The notes beneath the pieces were generated by a model. That model ran no database searches and was not told where the DNA came from. It worked only from the letters and a program-made list of their open reading frames with translations. Both the position numbers and the translations under genes were made by a program. Shown here in pieces: positions 31,069-39,534 of a stretch of 64,000 nucleotides of DNA (positions are counted from its first letter, which is position 1; each line of letters begins with the position of its first letter). The DNA comes from Nonomuraea sediminis (lineage in GTDB: Bacteria; Actinomycetota; Actinomycetes; Streptosporangiales; Streptosporangiaceae). The DNA lies in assembly GCF_018531495.1 (NCBI RefSeq), contig NZ_JAHDTI010000018.1, positions 62,001 to 126,000 of the forward strand, given 5' to 3'.

Positions 31069-32448
31069 GTGAGACAGCGCATCGCCCTGGTCGTGGCCGT
31101 GGTAGTAGCCGTAGCGGGGGCGGTGGTCGCGCCGGGGTTCTGGGTGGCGGCCGCGGGGCTGGTGTGGGTGGGCGGTGGATGGCCGCGGAGCCGGGCGAGC
31201 CTTCCGGTGGTGGCGACGGCCGCGGGGGTGGTTTCGCTGGCCGTCACCGCGGCCATGCTGGCCGGGCTGCTGCCGGCCGCGGGTGAGGACGCGTGGGGGC
31301 TGGCCGAGAGTGTGGCGCTGATCGCCCTGACGGGGGTGACGGCTCGGTGGGCTCCGGTACGGCGTGCCGTACCGGCCTGCGTGGTCAGCGGGATCGCGGC
31401 GAGCACGTGGCTGCTGCGGTACTTCGCGCCCGCGTCGCCGCTGGAGGCGGTGGGCGCGTGCGCGTTCTGGTCGGTGGGCGTGGTGGGGGCGACGGGCGTG
31501 GGGGTCTACCTGCGTTCGCTGGAGACGGGGCGGGCCAGGGCAGTGGCCGCGGCGAGGGCGGCGCAGAGGTTGCACCTGGCCAGGGATCTGCACGACTTCG
31601 TGGCCCACGACGTGAGCGAGATGCTGGCCCAGGCGCAGGCCGGGCAGGTCGCGGGCGCGAACGATCCGGAGCAGGCCATGCGGGCGTTGCGGCGTGTGGA
31701 GGAGGCGGGCCTGCGGGCCATGGCCACCCTCGACAGGACAGTCCTCGAACTGCACGACGACCCGACCCGCGAGAACAACCCGACGGGCGAGGCCGACGCC
31801 ACCACAGACGAGGGCAGAGTGACGGGTGAGGGCAGCGCAAACGATGAGGGCGCAGCGACGTCGGGTGAGAGCGGCGCAACGGGTGAAGGTGGCGTGGCAG
31901 GCCCGGTGGGCGTCGCGAGCCAGGAAGGATTCGCGGGCCGCGAGCAGGCCAGGGGTCAGGAAGACAACCCAGGCCGGGAAGACGTCGCGGGCCCAGGAGG
32001 CATCGCAGGCCGGAAAGGCGTGGTGCGCCGAGGAGGCGTGGTGGGCCAGGGGGGCGTCGGGCCTGGGGTGCGGGGGGTGGGTGGGTTGGAGGAGTTGGGG
32101 GTGCGGTTCGAGGGGGCGAGTCGGGCGAGGGTGAGTGTGAGCGTGGGTGAGCTGCGGCTGCCGCCGGAGGTGGATGTGCTGGTGTATCGGATCGTGGTCG
32201 AGGCTCTGACCAACGTGCGCCGGCACGCGCCGGATGCGGCTCGGGTCGACATCGCGGTGTGGCCGCAGGACGAGGCGGTGGTGGTCGAGGTGGGGAACGA
32301 CGGCGTCGGAGAGGGCACGAGCAGCAGGGGCGGGCTGGGGTTGAGGGGGCTGGCGGAGCAGGTCGAGGCGCTGGGCGGCGAGCTGAGCGCGGAAGCCGTG
32401 AAGCAGGGAGGGTGGGCGCTGCGGGCGCGCCTGCCTCTGCCACGATGA
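31069..32448 (+). CDS. sensor histidine kinase with low-complexity linker insert
   Basis: The 459-residue kinase has about four hydrophobic helices. The HisKA_3 segment LARDLHDFVAHDVSEML follows (phospho-acceptor about His175), and the C-terminal ATPase domain has VVEALTNVRRHAP (N box) and GGLGLRGLAEQVEALGG (G2). Between the two, residues of about 230-340 form a Gly/Glu/Ala-rich stretch built of degenerate GEG, GREDVAGPGGIAGRKG and GGVVGQGG units, absent from ordinary kinases of this family. The start is GTG 31069. The stop overlaps the regulator start (ATGA 32445-32448), so the pair is translationally coupled. Confidence 0.82.
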   Translation: MRQRIALVVAVVVAVAGAVVAPGFWVAAAGLVWVGGGWPRSRASLPVVATAAGVVSLAVTAAMLAGLLPAAGEDAWGLAESVALIALTGVTARWAPVRRAVPACVVSGIAASTWLLRYFAPASPLEAVGACAFWSVGVVGATGVGVYLRSLETGRARAVAAARAAQRLHLARDLHDFVAHDVSEMLAQAQAGQVAGANDPEQAMRALRRVEEAGLRAMATLDRTVLELHDDPTRENNPTGEADATTDEGRVTGEGSANDEGAATSGESGATGEGGVAGPVGVASQEGFAGREQARGQEDNPGREDVAGPGGIAGRKGVVRRGGVVGQGGVGPGVRGVGGLEELGVRFEGASRARVSVSVGELRLPPEVDVLVYRIVVEALTNVRRHAPDAARVDIAVWPQDEAVVVEVGNDGVGEGTSSRGGLGLRGLAEQVEALGGELSAEAVKQGGWALRARLPLPR

Positions 32449-33095
32449 GCGGCATGTCCACCCGCATCCTCATCGCCGACGACCAGGAAGGCATCCGCAG
32501 CGCCTTCCGGCTGATCCTGGACGCCCAGCCCGACATGACGGTCGTGGCCGAGGCCGCCGACGGCAGGACGGCCATCGAGCTGGCCAGAACGGTGCGGCCC
32601 GACGTGGTGCTGGCCGACATCAGGATGCCGCGCGCCGACGGCATCGAGGTGGCAGAGGCGCTGGCGGGCACAGACGTCCGGGTGGTGGTGGTCACCACGT
32701 TCGGCCAGGAGGAGTACGTGCGGGCAGCGCTGCGGCACGGCGCGTCCGGGTTCGTGCTCAAGCGGTCGGGCCCGGCACTGCTGGTGGAGGCGGTGCGCGC
32801 GGCGATGAGCGGCGACGTGCTGATCAGCCCGCAGCTGACGGTGAGCCTGCTGCGTCAGGCGGGGACGGCGGACGACGTCCCGGAGGATCCGGGGCTGACC
32901 GAGCGCGAGGAGGACGTGGCCCGTCTGGTCGCGCAGGCCAGGACGAACGCCGAGATCGCCGAGGAGCTGTTCCTGTCACCTGGCACGGTCAAGAACCACA
33001 TCGCGAGCATCCAACGCAAGCTCGGCGCCCGCAACCGCGTCGCGATCGCCGCCTGGGCCTGGAACACCGGCCGCACCCAGCCACGCCACCCGTAG
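32445..33095 (+). CDS. NarL-family response regulator
   Basis: The 216-residue protein has a receiver domain (ILIADDQEGIRSAF; phospho-acceptor Asp in VVLADIRMPRADG; KRSGPALL at the switch lysine). A C-terminal LuxR-type helix-turn-helix follows (LTEREEDVARLVAQARTNAE, then FLSPGTVKNHIASIQRKLGA). It is the cognate regulator of the preceding kinase, judged by the four-base start/stop overlap. ATG 32454 would also be possible. Regulated genes are unknown, and the divergent membrane-protein gene is a candidate. Confidence 0.88.
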   Translation: MSGMSTRILIADDQEGIRSAFRLILDAQPDMTVVAEAADGRTAIELARTVRPDVVLADIRMPRADGIEVAEALAGTDVRVVVVTTFGQEEYVRAALRHGASGFVLKRSGPALLVEAVRAAMSGDVLISPQLTVSLLRQAGTADDVPEDPGLTEREEDVARLVAQARTNAEIAEELFLSPGTVKNHIASIQRKLGARNRVAIAAWAWNTGRTQPRHP

Positions 33096-33227
33096 CGGGT
33101 CGAGATCTTGCCCCGCTACGGCCGGCGCGGGTCGAGATCCTCGTCCTGCTCAGCGAGCCCCAGGTGGCGGCGCGGCTGCTACGCACGCTCGCCCAGACCG
33201 TCCGCGACCAGAGGCTCGGCGCCGAGA

Positions 33228-33318
33228 TTCGTGGTGCGGATGGCCTTCGACGATGACCCGCGGCGGCTGGAGGTGCGGCCCGTCCATCGTGAGCATCTGA
33301 CCAGGCGGCGGGCCGCGG
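33228..33318 (+). pseudogene. possible remnant of a YciI-like gene
   Basis: A short frame reads FVVRMAFDDDPRRLEVRPVH and continues REHLTRRRAAGG, resembling the start of YciI-type proteins (a D-x-R-L-x-x-R-P-x-H pattern). It breaks off before the rest of the domain and has no start site. The 235-bp gap also has a direct repeat GCGGGTCGAGATC near 33096 and 33127. This is a weak call. Confidence 0.3.
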
Positions 33319-33330
33319 GCGGAGCCGATG

Positions 33331-35622
33331 CTATGAGCGCTTCCAGAAGGCGCGGCGGGGCTCCTGGTCTCCTCCGGTCAGCGAGGTGAGCACCTCGATG
33401 GCGCGAGCGCGCAGCCCGGGCACGTCGGCGGAGGCCAGCTCGGCCGTCTGCAGCTCCCTCGCGAGCGCCTGCAGCTCGGCGTGGCCGCCCAGGTAACTGG
33501 CCAGCGCCTCCAGACGCGACCCCAAGTCGACCAGGTACACCGCGAGCCCGGCGGCCGCGACCGAACGCAGCCGTTCGAGCTCGGCCCGCAGCTGCGGCAC
33601 CACCGAGTCAAGGCCGTGCGTGACCCGGGCACGTCCTGGACGGCCGAACCCGCGGGCGGGCCGCGGCGGCACGATCCCGCCTGCCGACCCGCCGCCGCCC
33701 GGAGCGGCCGGAGGCGCCCCGCCTGCCAGGAAGTCGGGCACGTCGAGATCGTCCGCGGCGAACACCGCCATACGGGGAGGCGGAGATGCCATGGCGGCGA
33801 AGGCGCGGGGCATCATGGGCGGCCCCGACGGCATCTCCCACCCGCTGGGCGACTCGACCGGCTGGATCACCCGGTGCTCGGGCTCCCCTCCGGCCACCTG
33901 GCGGGTGTCGACGGCCACGTAGGCGGTGAAGCGGCACAGCACGCCGTACTCCAGCGAGATCCTGACGATCTCGGCCTCGAGCGCGTGCTCGCCCATCGCG
34001 TAGCGGTCCTCCAGTTCGCGCAGGCGGGCGCGGGCCCACAGCGCGGGCAGCGCCGGGTTGTCGACCAGGGTGCCCGTGACGTGCTGCTCCCACGGCGCGC
34101 CGGCGGCCAGGCCGTGTACGGTCACGGCGTCGCCGGAGCGGCGCCTGCCGTACACGCGCAGCGGGACGCCGGGGAAGATCGAGCCCAGGTGGGTGACGTC
34201 GGCGGCGTCCAGGCCCTTGAGCGACAGGTCGGTGACCAGCGGGGCGCCGATGCGGCGGTGGATCTGCTCCATGGCGGCGTCGAGCCTGTCCTCGGATTCG
34301 ACCAGCTCGCAGCGGCCGGCGCCGAGCCCGGCGAGCCTGCCGAGGAAGCCGGCGTTGACGGCGCGGTCGATGCCGACGACGTGGACGCGCATGGCCGACA
34401 GCGCGCCCCCGGTGCGCTCCAGGATCTGGTCCTCGTTGCCGACCTGGCCGTCGGTGACCAGCACGAGCACGCGCTCGCGGGACGCACCGCCGTCGCCGAG
34501 CAGCGCGATGGCCTGCAGCATCGGGTCGAGCAGTTCGGTGCCGCCGCGGGCGTCCACCCTGGCCAGGTGCTCGACGGCGCGGTAGCGGTTGCGGTCGGAG
34601 GCCTCGGCCAGCCCGTCGAAGGCCCGCTCCACCTCGGAGTCGAAGGTCAGCACCGCGAAGCGGTCATGGGCGGTCAGCGTGTCGACGATGCGGGCTGCGG
34701 CGCGGCGGGCGGCCACCATCTTCCAGCCGCTCATGCTGCCCGAGCGGTCGAGCAGGAGCACCAGGTCGCGGGGCGCGCGCGGGGACTCGAGCGCGGGCGG
34801 CATCACGGTCAGCGCGAACGCGCCCTCCTCGGTGAGCTGCAGCGCCGTGGAGGCCTCGAACGTCAGCCGCAGGATGAAGTCGCGGTCGAGCCGCTCGCCG
34901 GGATGCAGGCTGACCGTGTCGCCCTCTTCCTGCACGACGTGCAGGCTGGAGGCGAGCTCGCGCAGGTCGAGCCCGGCGGCGTCGACGGTGGCCCGCAGCG
35001 ACAGCGCCACCGGGTTCGGGAAGCCGGGCAGCAGGACCGGGGGCGTGATCCGGGAGGCGTCGGGGACAGCGTCGGTGTCCGGGGCGACGCCGTCGCCCGC
35101 CGGGGGCCCGTCCAGCGGGGTGCCGGGGATGTAGCGCGGCGCCACGACCAGGGGGAAGCGGAAGGTGGCCGCCCCGTCCTCGTACGGCAGCGGCTGGCTC
35201 AGCGTCAGCCGTACCAGGACCTTCTCGCCGGGGACCAGGTTGCCGACGCGGATGGTGAACACGTCGGGCCTGTCCTCCTCGGCGATCGCGGCCCTCCTGC
35301 CCTCGCGCAGCGCCTGGTCGTAGTCGGCCCTGGCCTGGCCGCGCTCCTTCAGCACGCCCTCGATCACCCGGTCGTCGGCCTCCATGCGGAATCCGGTCAC
35401 GGCCGCCCTGGCCGGCAGCGGGAAGACGTAGGTCGCCTCCAGCGTCACGTCGAACGGGTTTCTGAAGCCCTGGGTCACCTCGACCCCAGCCACAAGTCCC
35501 GAAATATCAGCCTTTACGTCGACGCTCTCGAGCGGCAGGTTGCCCCGCTCGGTGCGCAGCGCCCCGAACCCCGCGTCGGGCACCGGCACGCACCGGCTCG
35601 GTTCGAGCGAAGTGATCTTCAT
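33331..35622 (-). CDS. VIT and von Willebrand factor A domain protein
   Basis: The 763-residue protein has an N-terminal VIT domain (about 20-150; DVKADISGLVAGVEVTQGFR, TYVFPLPARAAVTGF). A VWA domain follows (about 283-450) with the MIDAS motif LLLDRSGSMSGWK, then TGGTEL-like DARGGTELLDP. A C-terminal region is rich in Pro and Gly (about 610-670), with a helical end. No signal peptide is present, so it is cytosolic. Proteins of this build usually act as metal-dependent adhesion or assembly scaffolds. Its ATG overlaps the stop of the MerR gene (four bases), so the two are coupled. Confidence 0.85.
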   Translation of the reverse strand: MKITSLEPSRCVPVPDAGFGALRTERGNLPLESVDVKADISGLVAGVEVTQGFRNPFDVTLEATYVFPLPARAAVTGFRMEADDRVIEGVLKERGQARADYDQALREGRRAAIAEEDRPDVFTIRVGNLVPGEKVLVRLTLSQPLPYEDGAATFRFPLVVAPRYIPGTPLDGPPAGDGVAPDTDAVPDASRITPPVLLPGFPNPVALSLRATVDAAGLDLRELASSLHVVQEEGDTVSLHPGERLDRDFILRLTFEASTALQLTEEGAFALTVMPPALESPRAPRDLVLLLDRSGSMSGWKMVAARRAAARIVDTLTAHDRFAVLTFDSEVERAFDGLAEASDRNRYRAVEHLARVDARGGTELLDPMLQAIALLGDGGASRERVLVLVTDGQVGNEDQILERTGGALSAMRVHVVGIDRAVNAGFLGRLAGLGAGRCELVESEDRLDAAMEQIHRRIGAPLVTDLSLKGLDAADVTHLGSIFPGVPLRVYGRRRSGDAVTVHGLAAGAPWEQHVTGTLVDNPALPALWARARLRELEDRYAMGEHALEAEIVRISLEYGVLCRFTAYVAVDTRQVAGGEPEHRVIQPVESPSGWEMPSGPPMMPRAFAAMASPPPRMAVFAADDLDVPDFLAGGAPPAAPGGGGSAGGIVPPRPARGFGRPGRARVTHGLDSVVPQLRAELERLRSVAAAGLAVYLVDLGSRLEALASYLGGHAELQALARELQTAELASADVPGLRARAIEVLTSLTGGDQEPRRAFWKRS

Positions 35623-36269
35623 GCGAGCTTCCTCTCTTCGAGCACCGCGAGCAGCGGCCCCGCCGCGGCGAGCACCGCCTGGACGTCCTCCTCCGACGGC
35701 AACCGGCCCCCGCCGTCCACCGTCACGGTGACCCCGTCGGCCACCTTCACCCCCCACACCAAAGGCTTTCCTGTACGGCGAGCCTCTCCGCTTCCCTGAG
35801 TACGGCGAGCCTGCCCCTCCCCGCCTTCCTGAGTACGGCGAGCCGCACGCAGGGCGGCGCCTTCGTGGGCCGCCCAGAACCGTGCCCGGCCCTCGGCCGC
35901 AGGTGCGGCCTCCTCGTCGGCGGCCGTTGCCGCCGGTCGGGGAGGCGGCAGGATCGCTTCTTCGGGAGCGGCGATCTCCTGGAGCATCGCGTCCGTGGCG
36001 CCGGTCAGGGCGGCCTGGATCTCGGCGATCGAACGGCCCGCCGCCTGGAGCCGCTTGATGGCCACGAGCTGGAGCAGGTGCCGCCTGCCGTACTGGGCGA
36101 TCCTGCCGCGCCTGGTCAGCGGCGGGTCGACAAGACCGATCGTGGTGTACCACCGGATGAGGCGCTCGCCGGGCACGTCGCGGACCCGGCCGTTGACCGG
36201 CTGGCTGTGGGCGCGCAGCTCGTCCGCCGCCCGCTCCGCCAGCTCGCCGATGGTCCAGGTCTCGCTCAT
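35619..36269 (-). CDS. MerR-type regulator with repeat-encoded insert
   Basis: The 216-residue protein has a MerR-like DNA-binding domain (IGELAERAADEL, RLIRWYTTIGLVDPPLTRRG, LQLVAIKRLQAAGRSIAEIQ) and a long Ala/Pro/Glu linker. The C-terminal part (VTVTVDGGGRLPSEEDVQAV) reads as a small separate domain. Between them the protein carries three ARRT units (ARRTQEGGEGQ, ARRTQGSGE, ARRTG) encoded by three copies of the dispersed-repeat left end. It is cotranscribed and translationally coupled with the VIT/VWA gene. An inverted repeat 10 bp upstream of its start suggests autoregulation. Confidence 0.8.
   Translation of the reverse strand: MSETWTIGELAERAADELRAHSQPVNGRVRDVPGERLIRWYTTIGLVDPPLTRRGRIAQYGRRHLLQLVAIKRLQAAGRSIAEIQAALTGATDAMLQEIAAPEEAILPPPRPAATAADEEAAPAAEGRARFWAAHEGAALRAARRTQEGGEGQARRTQGSGEARRTGKPLVWGVKVADGVTVTVDGGGRLPSEEDVQAVLAAAGPLLAVLEERKLA
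35773..35844. repeat. three GTACGGCGAGCC units inside the MerR gene
   Basis: GTACGGCGAGCC occurs at 35773-35784, 35800-35811 and 35833-35844, spaced 27 and 33 bp apart. Both spacings are multiples of three, so the MerR reading frame stays open. The same 12-mer begins the dispersed repeats at 2582 and 22075. Confidence 0.8.
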
Positions 36270-36279
36270 ACCTTCACAA

Positions 36280-36304
36280 TGACACTGTCACTATTGCAGT
36301 GTCA
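36280..36304 (-). promoter_or_regulatory. MerR-type operator/promoter TGACACTG-N9-CAGTGTCA
   Basis: TGACACTG (36280-36287) and CAGTGTCA (36297-36304) form a 25-bp inverted repeat just upstream of the MerR gene. On the minus strand TTGACA overlaps its left arm, and CATTGT about 18 bp further on could be the -10, just before the ATG. The repeat would lie in the promoter spacer, the usual place for a MerR operator. Confidence 0.6.
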
Positions 36305-36371
36305 ATGGAAGAAGCCCCAGCGGCGATGTGTTCTTCAAGGGGAGAGATGAAACCAACGGGGAGGTACAGCC

Positions 36372-36839
36372 ATGGCTACGATCACCGGCCCGCTCTCGGG
36401 CGCCGCCAAGGAAACCGTCGCGGAAGCCCTGCAGGGCGCACTGGTAGATCTCATCGACCTGTCCCTCGTCGCCAAGCAGGCCCACTGGAACGTCGTCGGC
36501 CCGCACTTCCGTCCGCTGCACCTGCAGCTCGACGAGCTCGTCGCGGTGGTGCGCGAGCACGCGGACACGATCGCGGAACGCGCCGTCGCGCTCGGCGTCA
36601 ACCCGGACGGCCGGTCGGCCACGATCGCCAAGTCCACGAAGGTCACGCAGCCGGACGCGACGTGGATCGAGGACGGCAAGGTCGTGGCGACGTTCACGGA
36701 CGTCCTGGAGGCGGTGTCCAAGCGCATGCGCGACCGCGTGGACGCCACAGCCGAACCCGACCCGGTCACCCAGGACCTCCTGATCGCCGTCACCCAGGAC
36801 ATCGACAAGCAACACTGGATGTTCCAGGCCCAGCGCTGA
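36372..36839 (+). CDS. dps: Dps-family DNA-protection ferritin
   Basis: The 155-residue protein is a Dps-like mini-ferritin that stores iron and protects DNA during stress. The ferroxidase-site pattern is visible as VAKQAHWNVVGPHFRPLHLQ followed by LDELVAVVREHADTIAERAV. The length and the C-terminal helix DIDKQHWMFQAQ are typical. ACGGGGAGG lies upstream of the ATG at 36372, and a GC-rich hairpin follows 54 bp after the stop. It is divergent from the MerR gene, so that regulator might also influence dps. Confidence 0.9.
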   Translation: MATITGPLSGAAKETVAEALQGALVDLIDLSLVAKQAHWNVVGPHFRPLHLQLDELVAVVREHADTIAERAVALGVNPDGRSATIAKSTKVTQPDATWIEDGKVVATFTDVLEAVSKRMRDRVDATAEPDPVTQDLLIAVTQDIDKQHWMFQAQR

Positions 36840-36892
36840 AGGTCCTCGCTTTCGGCAGCGCTTCGCGCGACACAGCTGCGGACCGGCCTCAT

Positions 36893-36911
36893 GGGGGAGC
36901 CAAGCTCCCCC
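36893..36911 (+). terminator. hairpin terminator after dps
   Basis: GGGGGAGC (36893-36900) and GCTCCCCC (36904-36911) form a perfect 8-bp stem with a CAA loop. There is no T tract. Confidence 0.55.
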
Positions 36912-37087
36912 AAACCCGCTTGGACCACCACCCACCCTGAGGCGGGGACGCTCTCTGGAGACCGCGAGGCGAGACCGCCCTCCGGGGAGCTGACCGGGTG
37001 GCAGGGATCGCCCATTACGAAGAACGCGGCCGTGGGGTGGGCTTGTGGGTCTAGGCGAGCGCGGGACCAGTCGGGACAATCGGCCGC

Positions 37088-37237
37088 ATGGCCACGACTG
37101 TGTTGCTGCTCGGGCTCAAGGGCGTCGTCGTTGACGAGGCCAGGGCCCACCTTGACCTTCCGGACCTGGAGATCCTGTCCGGCACCGGCATCGACGACGT
37201 GCGCGACGCCGGACCACGGGCCGGGCTGGCCGGGTGA
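37088..37237 (+). CDS. 49-residue ORF coupled to the sulfatase, probably a truncated gene
   Basis: The frame starts MATTVLLLGLKGVVVDEARA and runs LDLPDLEILSGTGIDDVRDA before ending at TGA 37235-37237, which overlaps the sulfatase GTG (GTGA). The sequence looks like the first strand-helix-strand of an alpha/beta protein and ends abruptly, so it is probably the remaining 5' end of a longer gene, now joined to the sulfatase. It may still drive coupled translation of the sulfatase. The family is not recognised. Confidence 0.5.
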   Translation: MATTVLLLGLKGVVVDEARAHLDLPDLEILSGTGIDDVRDAGPRAGLAG

Positions 37238-39459
37238 GCGCCTACGAGGGGTTCGGCGGGCGGGTCGGCAGGACGTTCGCGGGGTCGGAGTCCTGGTGGC
37301 CGGAGCGGCCGGCGCCGCGGGGGCCGAACGTGGTGATCGTGCTGGTCGACGACGTGGGCTTCAGCGACCTGGGATGCTACGGCTCCGAGATCCCGACCCC
37401 GCACCTGGACGCGCTGGCGGGCGACGGCGTCCAGTGGACCGACTTCCACGTCACGCCGATGTGCTCGCCCACCAGGGCCGCGCTGCTGACCGGCGTCAAC
37501 CCGCACCTGGCGGGCGTCGGGCACGTGGCCAACTCCGATCCCGGCTTCCCCGGGTACGCGGGCGAGATCTCGGCGCAGGCGCCGACGCTGGCCGAGGTGT
37601 TCAGGGCGGCCGGGTGGCTGACGATGGCCGTGGGCAAGTGGCACCTGACCAAGGACTCCGACATGTCCGACGCCGGGCCGCGGCACACCTGGCCTTTACA
37701 GCGGGGTTTCGACCGTTTCTACGGGTTCCTGGAGGCGTTCACCAACCATCACCACCCGCACCGGCTCATCAGGGACAACTCCGCGGTCGAGGTGGACCGC
37801 TACCCCGACGGCTACTACCTGGCCGACGACCTCACCCGCGAGGCCGTGGACCTGGTCACCCAGGCCTCCCTCGCCGGCCGGCCGTTCTTCCTGTACCTGG
37901 CGCACGGCGCGGCCCATGCGCCACTTCAGGCTCCCGCGGGCGAGATTTTGCGCTTCCGTGGCAAATATCAGGACGGATGGGACGCTGTACGGCAGCGCCG
38001 CTTCGCCAGGCAGCGGGAGCTGGGCATCCTCCCCGAGGGGACCCGCCTGGCCCCGCGCAACCGCGAACCCGGCGACGACGTGCCCGCGTGGGACGAGCTG
38101 ACCGACGGGCAGCAGCGGGTCTTCGCCCGCTACATGGAGGTCTACGCCGCCATGATCGCGAGCATCGACCGCAGCGTCGGCACGCTCCGCCGGACGCTGG
38201 CCGACCTGGGGCAGCTCGATGACACGGTGTTCCTGTTCACCTCCGACAACGGCGCGTCCAGGGAGGGCGAGGAGCACGGCACCACGCAGTACCTGCGGAC
38301 GCTGCTGTCGTCCAACAGCCGCCACGACCGCGAGGACCCGGACGCCGACCTGGCCCGCCTCGACCTCATCGGCGGCCCGCGCACGCTGGCCCACTACCCG
38401 CGCGGATGGGCGATGGCCTCCAACACGCCCTTCCGCCTCTACAAGCGCAACACGCACGCGGGAGGGCACGCCGTACCGCTGCTCATGTCGTGGCCCGGCG
38501 GCCCGCGCGGCGAGCAGCGGCACGACTGGGCCTACGTGACGGACATCTTCCCCACGCTGATGCACCTGACGGGCGTCGAGGCGCCCGAGGGCCTGCCGCG
38601 CGAGGGCACGTCGCTCGAAAGGGACAGGCCGCCGCGCGGGCAGTACTCCGAGCTGCAGGGGCACCGGGGGTACGTGCGCGGCGAGTGGGAGATCGTGACG
38701 CGGCACGCGCCGCTGACCCCGTTCGGCGAGCACGAGTGGGAGCTGTACCACCGCCCTACCGACCGCACCCAGCTCGACGACCTGGCCGCCCGCCATCCCG
38801 AGGTGGTCAAGGAGCTGGCCGGGGCCTGGGAGGAGGCGGCCCGGGCCAACCAGGTCTATCCGCTGGACGAGGGCTCGCGCCTGCGCTACCTGCTGCGCCC
38901 GCCCTGGCAGCAGGACGCGGTCCCGGTACGGCTGCCGCCGCACGCGCACACGCTGGAGCGGTGGCAGGCGCTCCAGCTGATCCAGTGGCGCTCGTTCACG
39001 GTCACCGTCCGCATCGCCAGGCCCGGCGAGGGCGTGCTGGTCGCGCACGGCGGCCAGGGCGGCGGCTACCTGCTGTACATCGAGGACGGCGAGGTGGTCT
39101 TCGTCCAGAACGGGTACGGCGTGCCGCACGAGCTGCGCGCGGGCCCGCCCGGCGAGACCGTGACGCTGGCGGTCACCGCGCCGGGCGACTGGGAGTGGCG
39201 GGCCCGCGTCGAGGTGGACGGCCAGGTCAGGGGCGAGCTGGCCGGGCTGCCCATGCTGGCGGCGTTCTGCCCGATGGAGGGCGTCGACGTCGGCGTGGAC
39301 CGGCGCTCACCGGTGTCGTGGGAGGTCTTCGAGCGCCACGGGCCGTTCCCGTTCAGCGGCGAGCTGCGCGAGGTGGTCTACACGCCCGGCGCGTTCGCCC
39401 CCGACGCCGGATCCGCGTTCGTGGACCTCGTCCGGCAGATTGGATTGCGCTACGAATAA
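37234..39459 (+). CDS. type I (formylglycine) sulfatase
   Basis: The 741-residue arylsulfatase-like enzyme has the metal-binding start VVIVLVDDVGFSDLGCYG. The active-site motif MCSPTRAALLTG follows, in which Cys77 is converted to formylglycine by a separate generating enzyme, and then GVGHVAN, AVGKWHLTK and FLFTSDNGASREG. A C-terminal beta-rich region of about 170 residues follows the sulfatase fold. No signal peptide is seen, so it is cytosolic. The substrate is unknown. One TTA codon lies at 37696-37698. The start is GTG 37234, which overlaps the preceding short ORF. Confidence 0.9.
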   Translation: MSAYEGFGGRVGRTFAGSESWWPERPAPRGPNVVIVLVDDVGFSDLGCYGSEIPTPHLDALAGDGVQWTDFHVTPMCSPTRAALLTGVNPHLAGVGHVANSDPGFPGYAGEISAQAPTLAEVFRAAGWLTMAVGKWHLTKDSDMSDAGPRHTWPLQRGFDRFYGFLEAFTNHHHPHRLIRDNSAVEVDRYPDGYYLADDLTREAVDLVTQASLAGRPFFLYLAHGAAHAPLQAPAGEILRFRGKYQDGWDAVRQRRFARQRELGILPEGTRLAPRNREPGDDVPAWDELTDGQQRVFARYMEVYAAMIASIDRSVGTLRRTLADLGQLDDTVFLFTSDNGASREGEEHGTTQYLRTLLSSNSRHDREDPDADLARLDLIGGPRTLAHYPRGWAMASNTPFRLYKRNTHAGGHAVPLLMSWPGGPRGEQRHDWAYVTDIFPTLMHLTGVEAPEGLPREGTSLERDRPPRGQYSELQGHRGYVRGEWEIVTRHAPLTPFGEHEWELYHRPTDRTQLDDLAARHPEVVKELAGAWEEAARANQVYPLDEGSRLRYLLRPPWQQDAVPVRLPPHAHTLERWQALQLIQWRSFTVTVRIARPGEGVLVAHGGQGGGYLLYIEDGEVVFVQNGYGVPHELRAGPPGETVTLAVTAPGDWEWRARVEVDGQVRGELAGLPMLAAFCPMEGVDVGVDRRSPVSWEVFERHGPFPFSGELREVVYTPGAFAPDAGSAFVDLVRQIGLRYE

Positions 39460-39534
39460 GTACTCTTTATCGACTCAAAGTGATAGATGACGGCATTGTT
39501 CGGCCTGGTGTTCCAGGGACCATACTCTGGATGG

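Noticed and set aside
31385..32761. Long minus-strand frame opposite the histidine kinase and regulator
   Set aside because: It is low-complexity Pro/Arg/Ala-rich and opposite two well-supported two-component genes with a coupled start and stop.
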